Assembly: GCA_035524595.1 (NCBI GenBank)
Contig: DATKOP010000041.1
Location: 1-10,254 of the forward strand
DNA from: CAIKZZ01 sp035524595
Lineage (GTDB): Bacteria > Pseudomonadota > Gammaproteobacteria > Steroidobacterales > Steroidobacteraceae
DNA: 10,254 nucleotides
Reading direction: 5' to 3'
In this document: in pieces, positions 7,513-10,254 of the stretch
Layout of the letters: each line of letters starts with the position of its first letter
How positions within the stretch are numbered: the stretch's first letter is position 1
Program-made: the position numbers and the translations under genes
The notes under the pieces: model-generated
Seen by the model: the letters and a program-made list of their open reading frames with translations, nothing else
Told to the model about the DNA's origin: nothing
Databases searched by the model: none

Positions 7513-9633
7513 TCAGCCGGCGGCGCGGGGCGCGAGCCTGAGCGCGGCGATCGGGAACGGCACCTGGCCGCGCTGCTGCGCGGCGAGCAGCGCGAGCAGC
7601 GCCTCGGCCGACATCGGCTCGCCGAACAGCCGGCCCTGCGCGTAGTGGCAGCCGAGCGCGCGCAGGAACTCGAGCTGGTCGATGGTCTCGACGCCCTCGG
7701 CGACCACCTGCATCTCGAGGTTGCGGCCCATCTCGATGATGGTGCGCACCAGCGTCGCGTCCTGGGCGTCGACGGTCGCCTTGCGCACGAACGACTGGTC
7801 GATCTTCAGCGTCTCGACCGGCAGCTGCTGCAGCGCCGACAGCGACGAGTAGCCGGTGCCGAAGTCGTCGATCGACAGGTTGATGCCGAGATCGTGCAGC
7901 TCGCCCAGCATGCGCACCGTGCGCGGCGCGTTCGACATCAGCGTGGTCTCGGTGATCTCGAGCTCGAGGCAGCGCGGCTCCACCCCGTACTCGCGGAACA
8001 CCGAGGCGAAGCGGGTGATGAAGCTCGCCTGCTGCAGCTGCTTGAGGCTGAGGTTGATCGAGACGCGGCCCGGGTCCGGCACCTGCCCGCGCCAGCTCTT
8101 GTAGTCGGCGCAGACGCGCCTGAGCACCCACTCGCCGATCGGCAGGATCAGGTTGGTCTGCTCGGCGAGCGGGATGAAGTGCGCCGGCGGGATGTCGCCG
8201 TGGCCCGGCAGCCGCCAGCGCAGCAGCGCCTCGGCGCCGGCGATGCGGCCGGAGGCGATCTCGACCTTCGGCTGGTACAGGATCACGAACTCGTCGCGCT
8301 CGAGCGAGCGGCGCAGCTTGCTCTTCAGGATCAGGCGCTCGACCGCCTCGGCGTTCATCTCCGGCGCGTAGAACGCGTAGCTGCCGCCGCCGTTCTGCTT
8401 GGAGTGGTACATCGCGGCGTCGGCGTTGCGGATCAGGTCGATGGTGTTGCCGGCGTCGTCCGGGCAGAGCGCGACGCCGAGCGACAGCGTCAGGTACACC
8501 TCGGTGTCGTTGAGGAAGAACGCGCGGCTGACATCGTCGAGCACCTGGCGCGCCACCGCCGCCAGCGCCGGCCTGCAGTCGCCGGCCGGCAGGTTCTCGA
8601 TGAACACCGCGAACTCGTCCCCGGCGAGGCGCCCGACCACCGCGCCCTTCGGCACGACCCTCGTCAGGCGCTCGCTCAGGATCTCGAGCGTGCGGTCGCC
8701 GGCGGCGTGGCCGAAGGTGTCGTTGACGTCCTTGAAGCGGTCGAGGTCGAGGTACAGCAGCGCCAGCGTCGTGCCGTTGCGGTGCGCGCGCGCGATCGCC
8801 TGCTGCAGCAGGTGCTGGAACTGCATCCGGTTCGGGATCTTGGTCAGCGTGTCGTAGCGGGCGAGGTAGCGGATGCGCCGCTCGGCGCGCTTGCGCTCGG
8901 TGATGTCGCGGGCGACGAAGATGCAGCCCTCGAAGCTGGTGGTCGCGCCGTCGCCGTCCTCGGCGTCGCTCGCGGCGCGCCGGCCGGAGATCGTCGAGCC
9001 GGACAGCGACACCGGCACCGCGCCGCCCTCGCGCGTGCGGATCATGAACTCGCGGGTTTCCTTGACCGCGCGCTCGAGCGCGAAGTTGCGCCGCTCCTCG
9101 GGCGCCATCAGCGAGGCGACGTCGCGGCCGGCGAGCTCGGACTCCGGCCAGCCGAACAGCCGCACCGCGGCCTCGTTGGCCCGCGAGATCCGCCCGTCCG
9201 GCTCGGTCACGAGCACGGCGTCGGTCATGCTGTTGAGCACGACGTCGAGGTAGTTGCGCGTGATGGTCGTCTGGTGGAGCTTCTCGCGCATCCGCTCGAT
9301 TGCCGCGGCGAGCTCGGTGAACTCGCTCGCCGCGGCCGGCGAGACCGGCTGGGTGTAGTCGCCCTCGCCGAGCTGGTCGAGGCTGCCGACCAGGGCGCGG
9401 ATCGGGTGGCGCTCGCGGCTGGCGAGCAGCACCGCGATCGCCCCGCCGGCGAGCGCGCTCGCCAGGCCGAGCATCGCGAGCAGCGTGCGGCTGCCGAGCA
9501 GCACCGTGCCCGAGCGCTCGGTGAACGCCTCGAAGAGCGCCGCGCCCGCGGCCCCGAGCAGGATGCCGACGACGAGCCGGCCGAGCAGCCGGCGCGGGCG
9601 GAGGGGTTTCAGCGTCTCCATGCGCCCGATCAT
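7513..9633 (-). CDS. Membrane-bound PAS-GGDEF-EAL cyclic-di-GMP signalling protein
   Basis: Predicted bifunctional diguanylate cyclase/phosphodiesterase, 706 aa. Two transmembrane helices (about 15-36 and 46-71) enclose a periplasmic loop of only about 10 residues, so there is no periplasmic sensor domain. A HAMP-like linker (72-120) leads to a PAS domain (127-247: NSMTDAVLVTEPDGRI ... FVARDITERKRAE). GGDEF (about 250-425) opens with RYLARYDTLTKIPNR and has AGDEF at 337-341, an active-type variant. The RxxD inhibitory site expected at 328-331 is PKGA, so product inhibition is probably absent. EAL (about 435-685) has E468-A-L-L-R, N527, E559, D589-D590 in DDFGTGYSSL, K610, E646 and Q666, all consistent with an active phosphodiesterase. 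The start at 9633 has GGAAG 9 nt upstream; an ATG four codons later (9621) is an alternative. It is divergent from the M15 peptidase. The signal sensed is unknown. Confidence 0.95.
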   Translation of the reverse strand: MIGRMETLKPLRPRRLLGRLVVGILLGAAGAALFEAFTERSGTVLLGSRTLLAMLGLASALAGGAIAVLLASRERHPIRALVGSLDQLGEGDYTQPVSPAAASEFTELAAAIERMREKLHQTTITRNYLDVVLNSMTDAVLVTEPDGRISRANEAAVRLFGWPESELAGRDVASLMAPEERRNFALERAVKETREFMIRTREGGAVPVSLSGSTISGRRAASDAEDGDGATTSFEGCIFVARDITERKRAERRIRYLARYDTLTKIPNRMQFQHLLQQAIARAHRNGTTLALLYLDLDRFKDVNDTFGHAAGDRTLEILSERLTRVVPKGAVVGRLAGDEFAVFIENLPAGDCRPALAAVARQVLDDVSRAFFLNDTEVYLTLSLGVALCPDDAGNTIDLIRNADAAMYHSKQNGGGSYAFYAPEMNAEAVERLILKSKLRRSLERDEFVILYQPKVEIASGRIAGAEALLRWRLPGHGDIPPAHFIPLAEQTNLILPIGEWVLRRVCADYKSWRGQVPDPGRVSINLSLKQLQQASFITRFASVFREYGVEPRCLELEITETTLMSNAPRTVRMLGELHDLGINLSIDDFGTGYSSLSALQQLPVETLKIDQSFVRKATVDAQDATLVRTIIEMGRNLEMQVVAEGVETIDQLEFLRALGCHYAQGRLFGEPMSAEALLALLAAQQRGQVPFPIAALRLAPRAAG

Positions 9634-9665
9634 ACGTCGGGGCTTCCGCGACCAACGTTCAAAAT

Positions 9666-9695
9666 GCGACGCCGGCCGCCGACGGCCGGTGTCGC
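9666..9695. repeat. 13-bp-stem inverted repeat in the divergent region
   Basis: The left arm GCGACGCCGGCCG (9666-9678) and right arm CGGCCGGTGTCGC (9683-9695) flank the tetraloop CCGA. Twelve of 13 positions are Watson-Crick; the remaining one is a G-T pair, a wobble in a plus-strand transcript and an A-C mismatch in a minus-strand one. Read on the minus strand it is followed at once by ATTTTG, so it could act as a weak intrinsic terminator for leftward transcription, which is odd upstream of a leftward gene. It could also be an operator. Confidence 0.6.
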
Positions 9696-9707
9696 CCTCG
9701 CCCGGGA

Positions 9708-9722
9708 TAGGGTTTCACCCTA
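9708..9722. promoter_or_regulatory. Operator-like palindrome TAGGGT-TTC-ACCCTA
   Basis: TAGGGTTTCACCCTA is a perfect 6-bp inverted repeat around a 3-nt centre, 43 nt upstream of the M15 peptidase ATG. Its size and centre resemble the binding site of a small dimeric regulator. I cannot name the regulator. Its A/T content is high compared with its surroundings. Confidence 0.4.
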
Positions 9723-9725
9723 AGT

Positions 9726-9746
9726 CCGTGCTGCTGGGCAGCATGG
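9726..9746 (+). repeat. Hairpin in the probable leader of the M15 peptidase gene
   Basis: CCGTGCTGC (9726-9734) and GCAGCATGG (9738-9746) form a 9-bp stem around the loop TGG; one pair is G-T, allowed in RNA. It ends 19 nt before the ATG at 9766. If it lies within the transcript it could affect translation. No T-run follows, so it is not an intrinsic terminator. Confidence 0.4.
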
Positions 9747-9765
9747 CCTCGGGTAGCCTAGGACG

Positions 9766-10254
9766 ATGCGCTCCCGAACCGCCCGGCCCCGCCCGGTCCG
9801 CCTCGGACCCCTCGAGCTCACCGGCCGCGCCCGCGGCCACGTCGTCGAGGTCGCGGCGCTGCCGCGCACCTTCCTGCAGCCGGCCGCGGCGGCGGCGCTC
9901 GTGCGCCTGCGGGCCGCCGCGGCGCGCGCCGGCATCGACCTCATGCCCTGTTCCTCGTTCCGCGACTTCGACACGCAGGTGCGCATCTGGAACGAGAAGT
10001 GGACCGGGCGGCGCACGCTGCTCGACCGCCAGAGCCGGCCGCTCGACGCGGCGCGCCTCCCGCCCGCGCGGCGCGTCGCCGCGATCCTCGTCTGGTCCGC
10101 GCCGCCGGGCGCGAGCCGCCACCACTGGGGCAGCGACCTCGACGTCTACGACCGCGCGGCGCTCCCGCCGGGTGCGCCGCTCAGGCTCGTGCCCGAGGAG
10201 TACGCGCCGGGCGGCCCGTTCGCGGCGCTCACCGAGTGGCTCGACCGGCACATG
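9766..10254 (+). CDS. VanY-like M15-family D-alanyl-D-alanine carboxypeptidase (3' partial)
   Basis: Predicted zinc peptidase acting on peptidoglycan stem peptides, with 163 residues visible before the window ends. The core has MPCSSFRDFDTQVRIWNEKW (60-79), the substrate-side S-x-F-R-x-F-x-x-Q motif of VanY-type enzymes. The zinc motif SxHxxGxxxD is at 117-126, with H119 and D126 as metal ligands in SRHHWGSDLD. The third ligand and catalytic Glu, expected in an ExxxWH motif, lie beyond the window. The segment LVPEEYAPGGPFAALTEWLD is typical of the proteobacterial subgroup. No signal peptide is visible: the N-terminus MRSRTARPRPVRLG is basic but not hydrophobic, so the enzyme may be cytoplasmic (LdcA-like recycling) or use another start. 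An in-frame stop at 9754-9756 makes 9766 the first possible ATG. The ribosome site (AGGA, 2 nt upstream) is poor. The gene is divergent from the GGDEF-EAL gene. Confidence 0.88.
   Translation, partial: MRSRTARPRPVRLGPLELTGRARGHVVEVAALPRTFLQPAAAAALVRLRAAAARAGIDLMPCSSFRDFDTQVRIWNEKWTGRRTLLDRQSRPLDAARLPPARRVAAILVWSAPPGASRHHWGSDLDVYDRAALPPGAPLRLVPEEYAPGGPFAALTEWLDRHM

Larger units (their letters stand above)
9634..9765. promoter_or_regulatory. Divergent intergenic region between the GGDEF-EAL and M15 peptidase genes
   Basis: This 132-bp region must hold the start signals for both divergent genes. It contains three inverted repeats in a row (9666-9695, 9708-9722, 9726-9746), listed separately. 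No clean -35/-10 pair stands out in either direction. An A/T patch, TTCAAAATG at 9659-9666, flanks the first repeat on the GGDEF-EAL side. Confidence 0.5.

Noticed and set aside
7500..7530. GC-rich inverted repeats around the GGDEF-EAL stop codon as an intrinsic terminator
   Set aside because: CGCCG-TCAGC-CGGCG is short, lies across the stop codon and has no T-run on either side. Such stems are expected by chance at this GC content.
9715..10251. Minus-strand open frame of 178 codons
   Set aside because: It is antisense to the M15 peptidase gene, which has clear zinc-binding motifs on the plus strand.

Overview
The window is about 75% GC with strong G/C bias at third codon positions. It reads as chromosomal DNA of a high-GC proteobacterium. 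A gamma- or betaproteobacterium is my best guess, because of an Mla-type operon with a PqiC-like lipoprotein, a YheS-type ABC-F protein and a large GGDEF-EAL protein. No rRNA or marker gene is present to settle the lineage. I saw no insertion sequence, phage gene, tRNA or CRISPR array, and genes are packed tightly.

Layout. Positions 1-3306 (+) hold a translationally coupled lipid-transport operon: an MlaE permease (5' end outside the window, with the tail of a fused STAS domain), the MlaF ATPase, the single-MCE-domain protein MlaD, and an outer-membrane-type auxiliary lipoprotein. Every junction overlaps by 1 or 4 nt. Together these genes should form a phospholipid transporter linking inner membrane, periplasm and outer membrane. 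Positions 3311-5225 (-) hold a zinc alcohol dehydrogenase and, upstream of it, a MerR-family regulator with a C-terminal cobalamin-binding module (CarH/LitR-like, possibly a light sensor). The regulator is preceded by a gene-poor region of about 300 bp with a clear TGTA...TACA inverted repeat. An 18-bp perfect palindrome lies just upstream of the dehydrogenase.

Positions 5529-7445 (-) encode a YheS-type ABC-F ATPase. Positions 7513-9633 (-) encode a membrane-bound HAMP-like/PAS/GGDEF/EAL protein for cyclic-di-GMP turnover. Divergent from it, starting at 9766 (+), is a VanY-like M15 D,D-carboxypeptidase cut by the window end. The 132-bp divergent region between these last two genes holds three consecutive inverted repeats.

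Most of the window is ordinary core-type gene content. The parts most worth a second look are the B12-type MerR regulator with a variant photoswitch motif, its candidate operator, its pairing with an alcohol dehydrogenase that has a candidate leaderless promoter, and the structured divergent region at 9634-9765. I found no evidence for a clearly new defence, mobile or biosynthetic system.
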